A stretch of 64,000 bases of DNA from Ornithodoros turicata (GCF_037126465.1 NC_088201.1:227484016-227548015), one strand, 5' to 3'. Shown: positions 43,139-52,937, counted from the first letter of the stretch. Program-made: numbers and translations. Notes: generated by a model not told the origin, from the sequence alone.

Positions 43139-45124
43139 ACGGTCCAGTTACTGAGCTCGCTCCCAGTTCCGGTCTGCGATAGACGCCAGTTTGTACTCCT
43201 GGCGGTAGAAATAAACTACCAGGTCTGGATAGCACGCTGCATAGCTGTGCACGGTGGCCGTGCTCGCACCGCCGTTGAGGTACTGAACAGGGTCAGAGCG
43301 GGCATCCGTAGAGTGTTATACAGGGAGAGAGCAGTTCTTGGGGCCGTCCAGTTTGGTAGGCGGTGACAAACATCAGCGACCCTCTTCGAAGAAAACAATG
43401 GTAGGTATGTCATCCGCTTCTAATATCCTTCGTGCTGCTGTCCCACGAGCAACTCTCCGTGAGTTTTGGTTTGTTGCGAGGTGGCATCTAGCACGTACAT
43501 CAATCCCAGACCTGCCGTGAGCTCGTCTTTGGGTGTTGGCGTTGCGATGGTTGTAGACTAGTGCGTTTGTTGCGTTAAAGGGAGCCAGCCAATATGGCTG
43601 GTCTTCCACGATGATGCCAATACATATATCCACAGCCACGGTCCAGTTACTGAGCTCGCTCCCAGTTCCGGTCTGCAATAGACGCCAGTTTGTACTCCTG
43701 GCGGTAGAAATAAACTACCAGGTCTGGATAGCACGCTGCATAGCTGTGCACGGTGGCCGTGCTTGCACCGCCGTTGAGGTACTGAACAGGGTCAGAGCGG
43801 GCATCCGTAGAGTGTTATACAGGGAGAGAGCAGTTCTTGGGGCCGTCCAGTTTGGTAGGCGGTGACAAACATGAGCGACCCTCTTCGAAGAAAACAATGG
43901 TAGGTATGTCATCCGCTTCTAATATCCTTCGTGCTGCTGTCCCACGAGCAACTCTCCGTGAGTTTTGGTTTGTTGCGAGGTGGCATCTAGCACGTACATC
44001 AATCCCAGACCTGCCGTGAGCTCGTCTTTGGGTGTTGGCGTTGCGATGGTTGTAGACTAGTGCGTTTGTTGCGTTAAAGGGAGCCAGCCAATATGGCTGG
44101 TCTTCCACGATGATGCCAATACATATATCCACAGCCACGGTCCAGTTACTGAGCTCGCTCCCAGTTCCGGTCTGCGATAGACGCCAGTTTGTACTCCTGG
44201 CGGTAGAAATAAACTACCAGGTCTGGATAGCACGCTGCATAGCTGTGCACGGTGGCCGTGCTTGCACCGCCGTTGAGGTACTGAACAGGGTCAGAGCGGG
44301 CATCCGTAGAGTGTTATACAGGGAGAGAGCAGTTCTTGGGGCCGTCCAGTTTGGTAGGCGGTGACAAACATGAGCGACCCTCTTCGAAGAAAACAATGGT
44401 AGGTATGTCATCCGCTTCTAATATCCTTCGTGCTGCTGTCCCACGAGCAACTCTCCGTGAGTTTTGGTTTGTTGCGAGGTGGCATCTAGCACGTACATCA
44501 ATCCCAGACCTGCCGTGAGCTCGTCTTTGGGTGTTGGCGTTGCGATGGTTGTAGACTAGTGCGTTTGTTGCGTTAAAGGGAGCCAGCCAATATGGCTGGT
44601 CTTCCACGATGATGCCAATACATATATCCACAGCCACGGTCCAGTTACTGAGCTCGCTCCCAGTTCCGGTCTGCGATAGACGCCAGTTTGTACTCCTGGC
44701 GGTAGAAATAAACTACCAGGTCTGGATAGCACGCTGCATAGCTGTGCACGGTGGCCGTGCTCTCACCGCCGTTGAGGTACTGAACAGGGTCAGAGCGGGC
44801 ATCCGTAGAGTGTTATACAGGGAGAGAGCAGTTCTTGGGGCCGTCCAGTTTGGTAGGCGGTGACAAACATCAGCGACCCTCTTCGCAGAAAACAATGGTA
44901 GGTATGTCATCCGCTTCTAATATCCTTCGTGCTGCTGTCCCACGAGCAACTCTCCGTGAGTTTTGGTTTGTTGCGAGGTGGCATCTAGCACGTACATCAA
45001 TCCCAGACCTGCCGTGAGCTCGTCTTTGGGTGTTGGCGTTGCGATGGTTGTAGACTAGTGCGTTTGTTGCGTTAAAGCGAGCCAGCCAATATGGCTGGTC
45101 TTCCACGATGATGCCAATACATAT
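43139..45124 (+). repeat. Tandem array of a LINE 3' end, about 499-bp units, four copies
   Basis: Units start near 43139, 43638, 44137 and 44636 (period 499), nearly identical, with the last slightly shortened by loss of a TA step. Each unit holds the last 110 or so LINE codons (LLSSLPVPVCDRRQFVLLAV ... FGRR, TGA, QTSATLFEENNG), then the 3' UTR with the GGGAGCCAGCCAATATGGCT hairpin and CCAATACATATATCCACA, joined directly to the next unit. All four share the TGA that replaces Trp in 42088-43136. Confidence 0.85.
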
Positions 45125-45129
45125 CCACA

Positions 45130-46375
45130 GCAGCTATCACACGACACGCGTTCCGCTTTCTGTGGGGCGGATCCGTTGAATGGGTCAGTAGGTCTCAACT
45201 CCACGGAAGCCGTGATCTGGGTGGCTTGGGAGTTCCGGCTGTGCCAGAAAAGTGCTTGGCGCTTCAATCGCGTATTCTCTTTGAGGCGCTCCGTGCGTCA
45301 CAGCACCCGGCCTGCGCATTAGTGCAGTATTTCCTAGGATACACCACCAGGTGGTTCCTCGAAAGTTCCGAGCTTCGCCCCAGGGCGGAAGTACTCCCTG
45401 CTTATTTTTGTGCTTGTGTTGCTGTCGTGCGGCGCTTGCGTGTCGAATGCCCAGATGAAGACATTTCCTTGTGGAGCGTCCGTGATTTCTACGCCGCCTA
45501 CAGGAAAATGCGACCGGGTCCCGCAAGGCCAGCAGTGCCAACGGAATTCGCTTGGCGGCGTATCACTGCTGGCTGGCTTGATGCACGGCGCGCTAGTCTC
45601 CAGTGGAAGCTGCCCCATGGTGTCCTCCCACTGCGTGAACGTTTGCACCGTTTTCGGATATGTCGCACGGACGGTTGTCCGTCTTGTGGCATGTCTGAGA
45701 CAGCAGCACATTGTTTTTTGCGATGCCATATTCCACTTTTACTGTGGAGTAGGGCGGTGCAAATATTTGGACTCCCAGCAGTTGATTGGGCCACCGTAAT
45801 GTACCTGGAGCCGTTGCTGGTCGCACGCGCAGAGCGGAAGCAACTAGCATTGCTGATTTCGGAAATTAACTTCCAAATTTGGATTTGCCGGTGCCGGCTG
45901 TCCTGTGGTGGTCCAGATGTTGGGAGCATGGCTATTTTTCAGGCAGTGAGAGCCGGGCTGCGTGCACATATCATGCGTGAGAAGTCATTATTTGGGTCTG
46001 TGGAGTGCTGTCGCCGCTGGCTTACAGCGACTCGGCTCTTTGATCATGATCAAGGTGAGTGGCATATCAAGTTCTAGTAAACCCACTAGGACTGTACTGC
46101 TCCCCCGTAGGGACTCTTCCGGAGTTTCAGGATTGTTCGCAGGGTATGGCACGTACAAAAAGCAGTCTCCCTTTGGAGCGTTGTTATCTGGTATGTAAGA
46201 TAGAGTTTGTGTAAAAGAGGCTACCTCCATAGGTAGTTATCTTGCTTGATGACAATACACACATATCCAGTCTGTGTGACTGGTCTTCCGCTCCGATGCC
46301 AATATATGATATTAGGAGGAGTGCTAAAGGGAGCCAGCTAATGGCTGGTTTTCCACCATGATAGCAATACATATG
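45130..46375 (+). pseudogene. LINE 3' half, longest open copy
   Basis: An open frame from about 45130 to 46077 starts HAFRFLWGGSVEWVSRSQLH, passes WRRITAGWLDARRASLQWKL and the zinc motif CPSCGMSETAAHCFLRC, and ends FDHDQGEWHIKF. The C-terminal region of ORF2 is uninterrupted for over 300 codons, so this is a younger copy, but it begins abruptly after the tandem array, with no RT. The 3' UTR (46078-46375) holds three hairpin blocks: ACCTCCATAGGTAG, CCAGTCTGTGTGACTGG, and GGGAGCCAGCTAATGGCTGG. Confidence 0.75.
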
Positions 46376-46377
46376 TA

Positions 46378-46396
46378 TATGTATATATATATATAT
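46378..46396. repeat. (TA)n tract, left flank of PLE
   Basis: Short TA-rich run at the 3' end of the minus-strand PLE; matched by (TA)n at 48419-48451 on the other side. Confidence 0.6.
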
Positions 46397-48417
46397 CCTC
46401 AAGTAATGAAGAGACTTGGGAGGCCGTATAAGGATTAAAAACACTTGCTACTTTTATTACATTAACAATTAAGGGGGTACTAGAAATAGATTTACAGTTA
46501 GGGGTCGACGTTTCGGCAGCAGCGCTGCCTTCAACAGGACTAAACTTGAAAATAGGTGACAAGGGCTTATATACAAGGGAAAGGGGGAAATGAGAGGGGA
46601 AGAGTGCAGGTGGAGCGGCGTTGGTGATGTTGCAGGAGTATTGTTGCTAATGGTCCATTGAGCACTTTCATGGGCATTGGCTGTCTTCCAGGAGAGTTCT
46701 CCTTGGTTGTCTGATAAACCTGAAATGATAAAAAAGAGACGGCAGACAGAACGAAAGAGGGTCGGGGGACTTGGTCTAGGAGCTAAGGCTGCGAACTGTA
46801 GACAATACGCCGGGGTCTTCGTTTATCGTGGACTGGAATTTGTGGATTGGGAATGATTCACGCTGTTGCCTGCTACGGTCCGAGGGGAAACCAGATTGTA
46901 AGATGTACACACGGATGTCCTTGAATGAGTGGCCGCTTTGATTGAAATGACGCGACACAGGGAGATTTGGTTTCTTTGTAATATCGGATCTGTGATTATT
47001 AAAACCGATTCGGAATGATGTTGTAGTTTGGCCAACATACTGTGCTTTGCATGCGTTGCATTCCAATAGATATACTACGTTGGATGAGTTGCAGTCAGAA
47101 GTAGTTTTGATTTTTACTTGGAAGTTGCTGTTTGTGCTTCGTACATTGTCTGCAGTCTGCATCACAATACAAATTTGGCATCTTCGTCCGTTGCATTGAT
47201 GGCATCCTTCAGTTGTAGGAGGTGGCTTATTGACTTTTGCGTTGACTAAGTGATCTTGAAGATTCCTTGCACGATGATATGCTGTGCGAGGTGGTTCTGG
47301 GAATATTTCTCCAAGGCGCTCCGACTGTGTTAAAATTGGGTGATGACGTTTCAGTATGCTTTTAAGGTTAGGGATCGCGCCATTGAAGGTGACTGCAAGA
47401 TTAACCCGCTTGGGGTGTTCGGGGCGTGTTGAATTTTTTAGAAGTTCACTGCGAGTAGTACCGCGGGCTCTACATATCGCGTCCTTCACGAGATCCTGGG
47501 GGAAGTTTCGGCTGACCAGCGTGTTATGAAGATCGTTAAAGTTTGCGTCCAGCTCGTCATCTTGGGAACAAATGCGCCGGTAGCGGAGGGCCTGACTGTA
47601 CGGGATGGCCAATTTAGTATGTCGGGGATGGCAGCTGTGAAATGATAGGTACTGTTGGGAGTCAGTCGGTTTTCGGTACAGATTTGTTGCGAGCGTGCCA
47701 TTGCATATGCTTATATGGACACCTAGAAAATCTATGCTCTCTCTAGACTAACCATGAATGAATTTGATAGTGGGGTGCACGTTACTGAAGTTTTCAATAA
47801 ACGACAAAAGCGAGTCTTCAGAATGTGGCCACAGCATGAATATGTCGTCCAAAAAACGCTTAAAAATTAGGGGTTTAAGTTGACAGGTGCCAAGGAACCG
47901 TCCTTCTAGATCACCCATGAAGATATTTGCGTAATTTGGGGCCATCTTCGTGCCCATGGCTGTGCCGTTAATTTGAATGTAATGCCTGTTGCCAAATTCA
48001 AAATTATTACATGTGAGTATCAGAGAAATTAGTGTTTCTACGACAGCAGAGTCGTACGGTTTTTCAGAAAATTTTTCATATGCTACGACAGTGGCATGGA
48101 TGCCGTCATCGTGAGGAATATTGGTGTACAATGAGGTAACATCGAGTGTTACAAGTAGGGAACCGGTCGGGACTTCGATATCCGAAATTATTTGCAGGAA
48201 ATGGTTCGTATCCTTTATGTATGACGGGAATTTTGGGTGGATGTCTTTGAGGAGGTGGTCAACGAACGTGGAGATTTTTTTCGGTTGGTGTGCCATTCGA
48301 AGATACTATGGGGCGACCGGGATTTCCTGGCTTATGAATTTTAGGGGGCATGTAAAGTCGGCCTGGTTTGGGGTCGTGTGGCAGGAGGTACTCGAATAGA
48401 TTATCGTCGATTTGCTT

Positions 48418-48418
<1 letters not shown>
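46397..48418 (-). pseudogene. Penelope-like element with RT and GIY-YIG, 5'-truncated
   Basis: Reading from 48418: [20 protein letters not shown] (RT block 2), a 1-base slip in an A-run near 48283, then RT core LDVTSLYTNIPHDDG, GTAMGTKMAPNYANIFMGDL and FKRFLDDIFMLW with the catalytic Asp pair. After one TAG near 47750 come IDFLGVHI, LYRKPTDSQQYL, a Cys cluster CHQCNGRRCQIC, and the GIY-YIG domain VVYLLECNACKAQYVGQTTT with HFNQSGHSFKDIRVYIL and a RQQRES block. The ORF ends at 46776. The 3' UTR has a hammerhead-like motif and AATAAA near 46450. Only two lesions, so relatively young. Confidence 0.85.
46502..46546 (-). ncRNA. PLE hammerhead-like motif in the 3' UTR
   Basis: On the minus strand: GTC, core CTGTTGA (A6 changed to T), one extra A, stem II GGCAGC/GCTGCC, GAAA, stem III ACGT, C17, then GAC closing a 3-bp stem I. 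Same layout as the 51836-51884 and 53166-53211 copies but with different stem II bases that still pair. The A6 change probably abolishes activity. Confidence 0.6.

Positions 48419-48451
<33 letters not shown>
48419..48451. repeat. (TA)n microsatellite
   Basis: Uninterrupted TA run of about 30 bp separating the PLE from the facing hammerhead pair. Confidence 0.85.
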
Positions 48452-48457
<6 letters not shown>

Positions 48458-48522
48458 AAGGAAAAATAGCTAATGCTCTATGGCTGCACGCAGAGCATAT
48501 CTTTATAATTTGGTCGTGCACA

Positions 48523-48570
48523 CCCAGCCGAGTACAGCTGTTTCGTCCTATTTGGGACTCGAAAGGCCGG
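48523..48570 (-). ncRNA. Hammerhead-like motif, type with GTCCCAAATAGGAC stem II
   Basis: Minus strand: stem I side GGCCGG..., damaged core CTTTCGA, stem II GTCCC/GGGAC in a loop closed as GTCCCAAATAGGAC, GAAA, palindromic stem III ACAGCTGT, A17, then CTCGGCT. Stem II wording equals that known from schistosome-type hammerheads (from memory). Two core changes suggest it is inactive. Confidence 0.6.
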
Positions 48571-48618
48571 CGTAGGGAAGTGACACGATCTTCGGTCAGA
48601 GGTTACTGCAGTTCCCTA

Positions 48619-48667
48619 AGCCGGGCTAACGAGTCCCAAATAGGACGAAACAGCTGTTCTCGGCTGG
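48619..48667 (+). ncRNA. Hammerhead-like motif, facing copy
   Basis: Stem I AGCCGGG (48619-48625) pairs with CTCGGCT (48659-48665) over 7 bp; core CTAACGA (G5 to A) at 48626-48632; stem II GTCCCAAATAGGAC; GAAA at 48647-48650; palindromic stem III ACAGCTGT; T17. Stem I extends outward: TTCCC (48612-48616) with GGGAG (48666-48670). One core change from consensus. Confidence 0.7.
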
Positions 48668-48681
48668 GAGTGCACGATTGT

Positions 48682-48775
48682 ATATATATATACACACACA
48701 CACATATCACATATATATATATAATGCAGGATATATGCAATATATATATATATATATACAATTTGCATATATAAT
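48682..48775. repeat. TA/CA microsatellites
   Basis: Several short TA and CA runs (48682-48704, 48712-48724, 48740-48757). Confidence 0.7.
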
Positions 48776-48779
48776 GGAA

Positions 48780-48960
48780 GGAAGAAAAAAGCCATTAAAG
48801 AAACAAGTAAATTACGCTAGGCGTATTTGAAATTCAAAGTTACAGATTAAGATGGCTTCTTCTCATGGAACGATGCGACAGCACCAGAGGACACTTCGGG
48901 ACCGAAGAAGTGGAGCTTCCGCTGAAACGTAGACTTCCCCAGACCCTTAGTTTAAATGCC
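48780..48960 (-). repeat. Diverged retrozyme monomer fragment
   Basis: The minus strand matches the 292-bp monomers through GTGTCCTCTGGTGCTGTCGC, ATCGTTCCAT, the GAAGCCATCTTAATCTGTAA block and TTTCTTTAATGGCTTTTTT. The ribozyme core is replaced by unrelated sequence. Confidence 0.6.
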
Positions 48961-49049
48961 AGCTTAATAACTTTCCCCCACAACCTACTTTAGTTTCTGG
49001 TGTCTTTTTTCCTGTATCTATATACAACATCCTCGTCGTTCGAACCTTT

Positions 49050-49200
49050 TTGTATCTTGTATCGCCAACTGTAGGATGGGACAAGCGTTAGCTTGCCCAC
49101 ATCACGCTTCAAAAATAGACCACAAAACAGTAACCGCCTGAGATCCCTCAGAAGCCTTCATTGGGATCGAAAGCGCCACATGTGTATTGCCAACTGGCGA
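49050..49200. repeat. Dispersed repeat with CAACTGTAGGATGGGACAAG
   Basis: Contains the inverse of the 25530/25664 word, then CCACATCACGCTTCAAAAA as next to the tRNA-like block, and CCCTCAGAAGCCTTCATTGG, which recurs inverted at about 58835-58855. Confidence 0.5.
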
Positions 49201-49289
49201 AAACGCCATTGCATCATAACGCAAATTTTAGACATGCCAGCCTCGTTCAAACCTCCATTTTTTAGCGTATGTATATCTCTATATATATT

Positions 49290-50995
49290 GTCATCATGGT
49301 AGAAGACCAGCCACATCTTGTAGCTGGCTCCCTCTCTGTGTTGGCATCAGAGCGGAAGACCAGCCACACAGACTGGCTCCCTCTAACGTTTCACACGGAC
49401 TAAACTAAGGCTACGTAGATGCCAACTCTAGAGCAATATGATCTCTGGACGTCACCATGCTGCGAACGTGACAACGGCACACTGTACTTGGCCACCTAAA
49501 AGTGAAGCACATACGTACCTTTATCATCTTCAAAGAGTACCGAAGATGTCTGCCACCGTCTTGCAAAGTGCACAGCTCCCAGCACAGCTCTCTCTCTACG
49601 AAGAGCGCGACGAACCCCTGCTCGAACAAGATTTAGCACTTCTGCTACACTACGGATGCGGGCACCATGTGCTGCAATGCAGCGAGAAATCCACACCTGG
49701 TAGTTAATCTCAACTGCCAGAAGGAGGAACTGTTTCCTATCGCGATGCGGGACGGGAGGCTGAAAGAGCGTTTGAATGACAGCCCACCGAATGCGTGACA
49801 CACCGAACAGGACTTCAACTTTGTGCCATAGCGTATCGGGCACAAGGCACTGATGAAACGCGTGTTCCGCCGTTTCGTGACAAGCACAGAATGGACAGAA
49901 AGGAGTGGTGACTCCGTACCGAGCCAGACGGTCCCGAAGCGGTAAAATGCCGCCAATGTGCCAAGCGCCATTGCAGGCTAGCCCGACGTGCGTCGAACCA
50001 GCCCGCGGTGACAAGACGCCAAGCAACCTGCCGGGGCACACCAAGGCCCACAGCCGCCGGAGGCATGGGAAGAAGCTCCAAGAGAGATTTGTACAATCGC
50101 TTCACAGTCCAGGTAGAAATGCGTTCACCTGGGTAGGACTCGCGCAGGCGCCGTATGGAGGAGGCATACTCCCGGAGGTGGGGTGCGACAAACTCAGACC
50201 GAGGCCTACTCAGCGAAAAAGCAAAAAAAAAAAGACCTGACATCAGGACCCAGGAGGAACTGTAACAGATCATGGGCAGGGTGGCACGGCTCCATGAGCG
50301 CATCAAGAATACCTTTGAGACCAAAGGCGAGAAGTGCCATGTAAAGGCGCCGCACGGGCCATGATGTTATGTCATCATCAGGGAAAGAAGCTCGCAGGCT
50401 GCGCATTGCCACAACGTATGCCTTCAGGTGGGGAGCCACGCACTCTGAGCGCGGGCGAGTGTGTGTCAGCTCAGAAAAAAAAACGAATGTCGGGCCCTAA
50501 CAGAAAAGTTAGTAGACCCTGAGCAGGATGCCGCTGCTCTAGGAGACCCTGAAATATCGCGCGCAGACCTAAGGCAAGGCACTTCACTTTGAAATCGGGC
50601 ACCAAAAGGCCGCCATCTACGCGAGGCCGATACATACGACCTCTTGATACCCATTCTACAGAATCGCCCCAGATAAACTGAAACGCCGCACGTGCAGCGG
50701 CCTGAAGAGTAGTCCGCGGAGGGATGGAGATATTGGCTAAATACCAATATTTACTCAGAAACCAAGACGCAGCAAGGCGCGCTCTGCAGGTAATGAGGAG
50801 TACGAGCTCTTTCAAGTCCCGGAGCACAGGAATACTACGCATATGGACACGTGCCCAGGTGCTGGGAGATATTCCTGAAGGCAGGAAATCATACCCAACG
50901 CGCACGGCATTCTTCACAGGAATACCAAAGGGTGCGGAGCACGACGGGATGAGGTTGACGAAAAGTAGTGCGCTTTTATCTCTATTGATCTGTGC
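49290..50995 (-). pseudogene. LINE 3' half with internal duplication
   Basis: Read down from about 50960: VGYDFLPSGI, ARLAASWFLSKYWYLANISI, FQFIWGDSVEWVSRGRMY, CLALGLRAIFQGLLEQRHPA and LLTFLLGPD. A second, diverged copy of that last stretch follows (FGLKGILDALMEPCHPAHDL, LLQFLLGPDVRSFFF), with AHLKAY-type sequence in each. Then AWRLVTAGWFDARRASLQWR, zinc motif CPFCACHETAEHAFHQC and DKGTYVLHF (stop near 49496). The 3' UTR holds two SCCAG...CTGG hairpins (49300-49385). It has A-runs and shifts at 50220 and 50477. Same family as 40540-42075. Confidence 0.7.
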
Positions 50996-50999
50996 ATAA

Positions 51000-51165
51000 T
51001 ACCCCTGTCACACGGGCATTTCGATCCTTCTCGAATCCGATCTGCATCGAACTTCCCGAGCACGCTCGAGTTTTGACGCTGCTACACGGCCACTTTCAAT
51101 GCGCATTGAATGGTTGACGGTGTCGAGAATATAGGCAAATGAATAAACGGAACTCCTTAATTTCG
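51000..51165. repeat. MITE end-like sequence ACCCCTGTCACACGGGCATT
   Basis: The ACCCCTGTCACACGGGCATT word at 51000-51019 looks like the terminal repeat of an abundant tick MITE (from memory). The matching inverted end is not seen, so it is a fragment. Confidence 0.35.
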
Positions 51166-51190
51166 CGTTTCCTATATATATTATATTGGG

Positions 51191-51272
51191 AACGATGCGC
51201 AGCTACCCAGGGCCGACGAGCCGCAAACACGGCGAAACACGTGTCCTCTGGTGCTGCCGCATCGTTCCATCA
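51191..51272 (+). ncRNA. Hammerhead in monomer a
   Basis: Outer stem AACGATGCG/CGCATCGTT and CAGC/GCTG lead into inner stem I CCAGGG (51207-51212) with CTCTGG (51246-51251). Core CCGACGA at 51213-51219 (U4 to C); stem II GCCG/CGGC with loop CAAACA; GAAA at 51234-51237; palindromic stem III ACACGTGT; C17 at 51245. Every part of a type-I hammerhead is present in order; only U4 departs from consensus. Confidence 0.7.
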
Positions 51273-51478
51273 GTATCTGTTTCTCTGCGTGCAGCCATAG
51301 AAGCCATGTTAATCTGTAAGTTTGAATTTCAAACACGTCTAGTATCATTTATTTGTTTCTTTAATGGCTTTTTTACCTGCATTATAATTCACTGGCTTGC
51401 ACTGTGGCATTGAGGAGTGCTCAGTCACCCTCCCAGGTGTATATCGCTCGCTGAGTGACCCCTGGTTTGCCAATTGGG

Positions 51479-51558
51479 AACGGTGCGCAGCTACCTAGGG
51501 CCGACGAGCCGCAAACACGGCGAAACAAGTGTTCTCTGGTGCTGCCGCATCGTTCCAT
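51479..51558 (+). ncRNA. Hammerhead in monomer b
   Basis: Same fold as monomer a, with a paired-strand change in stem I (CTAGGG) and a mismatch in stem III (ACAAGTGT). Core CCGACGA. Confidence 0.6.
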
Positions 51559-51702
51559 CAGTATCTGTTTCTCTGCGTGCAGCCATAGAAGCCATGTTAA
51601 TCTGTAAGTTTGAATTTCAAACACGTCTAGTATCATTTATTTGTTTCTTTAATGGCTTTTTTACCTGCATTATATATATGTATATATATATATATATATA
51701 GG

Positions 51703-51955
51703 GCAAATAGGTTAATATATCAGACGGCTACGAAGTTGAATAAAAGTGAAATAATAAGACTTGGACTACAGATTACAGGAACGTTAACAAAAACTAATTT
51801 ATTTAATTGGCAATCTAACACATAGCTTAAAAAAAGAATGGTCGACGTTTCGACAGTGGCACTGTCTTCGTCAGGACAAAAGAGGTACAAGGGTTGCATA
51901 TTGCTTACATAGGTTTCCTGGGTGACGCCACAATCGGTGCAAGTATGCCACGTAT
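51703..51955 (-). mobile_element. Short (TA)n-flanked PLE-type 3' end with hammerhead
   Basis: Bounded by (TA)n at 51672-51702 and 51950-52006. On the minus strand it reads GGTTTCCT...GCAATATGCAACCCTTGTAC, then the ribozyme, then an AT-rich tail with TTAAATAAATTAG near 51800. The same leader and ribozyme occur in 53685-54085. There is no ORF, so it is non-autonomous. Confidence 0.65.
51836..51884 (-). ncRNA. PLE-type hammerhead, intact core
   Basis: Minus strand: TTGTC, core CTGACGA (all conserved bases present), one extra A, stem II GACAGTG/CACTGTC, GAAA, stem III ACGT, C17, GAC. Stem I is only 3 bp, as in minimal PLE hammerheads, which may act as dimers. This is among the copies most likely to self-cleave. 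Confidence 0.7.
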
Positions 51956-51964
51956 ATATATGTA

Positions 51965-52006
<42 letters not shown>

Positions 52007-52008
<2 letters not shown>

Positions 52009-52100
52009 AGGGGTCACTCAGCGAGTGATATACACCTGGGAGGGTGACTGAGCACTCCTCAATGCCACAGTGCAAGCCAGTGAATTATAAAAAAGGGGGG
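52007..52100 (-). repeat. Inverted partial monomer spacer
   Basis: Inverse of the CACTGGCTTGCACTGTGGCA ... GTGACCCCTGG spacer of the monomers, followed by an AT-rich hinge (52100-52185), then the same spacer forward from 52187. This makes a fold-back start to the second array. Confidence 0.7.
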
Positions 52101-52274
52101 AAAAGCCATTAAAAAAATAATAAATTTATTTTAATAATTTATTTTTTTTAATTTTATAAATTAAAAAAATAATAATTTTTATAATTCACTGGCTTGCACT
52201 GTGGCATTGAGGAGTGCTCAGTCACCCTCCCAGGTGTATATCACTCGCTGAGTGACCCCTGGTTTGCCAATCCC

Positions 52275-52353
52275 GAACGATGCGCAGCTACCCAGGGCCC
52301 ACGAGCCGCAAACACGGCGAAACACGTGTCCTCTGGTGCTGTCGCATCGTTCA
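52275..52353 (+). ncRNA. Hammerhead in monomer c
   Basis: As monomer a, but the core reads CCCACGA, with a second substitution at G5. The outer stem GAACGATGCG/CGCATCGTTC is perfect. Probably inactive. Confidence 0.55.
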
Positions 52354-52566
52354 ATGAGTATCTGTTTCTCTACGTGCAGCCATAGAAGCCATTTTAATCT
52401 GTAAGTTTGAATTTCAAACACGTCTAGCATCATGTACTTATTATTTTTTTAATGGCTTTTCCCCCCTTTTTTATAATTCACTGGCTTGCACTGTGGCATT
52501 GAGGAGTGCTCAGTCACCCTCCCAGGTGTATATCACTCGCTGAGTGACCCCTGGTTTGCCAATCCC

Positions 52567-52645
52567 GAACGATGCGCAGCTACCCAGGGCCGACGAGCCG
52601 CAAACACGGCGAAACACGTGTCCTCTGGTGCTGTCGCATCGTTCA
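52567..52645 (+). ncRNA. Hammerhead in monomer d
   Basis: Outer stem GAACGATGCG/CGCATCGTTC, inner stem I CCCAGGG/CTCTGG, core CCGACGA, stem II GCCGCAAACACGGC, GAAA, stem III ACACGTGT. Confidence 0.7.
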
Positions 52646-52858
52646 ATGAGTATCTGTTTCTCTACGTGCAGCCATAGAAGCCATTTTAATCTGTAAGTTT
52701 GAATATCAAACACGTCTAGCATCATTTACTTATTATTTTTTTAATGGCTTTTCCCCCCTTTTTTATAATTCACTGGCTTGCACTGTGGCATTGAGGAGTG
52801 CTCAGTCACCCTCCCAGGTGTATATCACTCGCTGAGTGACCCCTGGTTTGCCAATCCC

Positions 52859-52937
52859 GAACGATGCGCAGCTACCCAGGGCCGACGAGCCGCAAACACG
52901 GCGAAACACGTGTCCTCTGGTGCTGTCGCATCGTTCA
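52859..52937 (+). ncRNA. Hammerhead in monomer e
   Basis: Identical to monomer d through the whole ribozyme and outer stem. Confidence 0.7.

Larger units (their letters stand above)
48452..48681. mobile_element. Retrozyme-like unit with two facing hammerheads
   Basis: Flanked by (TA)n on both sides. It holds inverse copies of a hammerhead (48523-48570 minus, 48619-48667 plus). Read on the minus strand, sequence after the first ribozyme contains CTCTGCGTGCAGCCATAGA, which also lies downstream of the ribozyme in the 292-bp monomers, so it shares their backbone although the ribozyme stems differ. Confidence 0.6.
51186..51675 (+). repeat. Two tandem retrozyme-like monomers, 288-bp period
   Basis: Monomer a (from about 51188) and monomer b (from about 51476) share the hammerhead, the CAGCCATAGAAGCCATGTTA block, TTTAATGGCTTTTTTACCTG, and between them the spacer AATTCACTGGCTTGCACTGT ... 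GTGACCCCTGGTTTGCCAAT. They end in a (TA)n run at 51672. Confidence 0.8.

Noticed and set aside
43112..45017. Tandem small genes from repeated 60-107-codon ORFs
   Set aside because: They are frames of one LINE 3' end unit; the real frame is the LINE C-terminus, which carries a stop.
48640..48670. Ordinary terminator hairpin
   Set aside because: The stem is stem II of a hammerhead with GAAA and stem III in register; bacterial-type terminators do not apply here.
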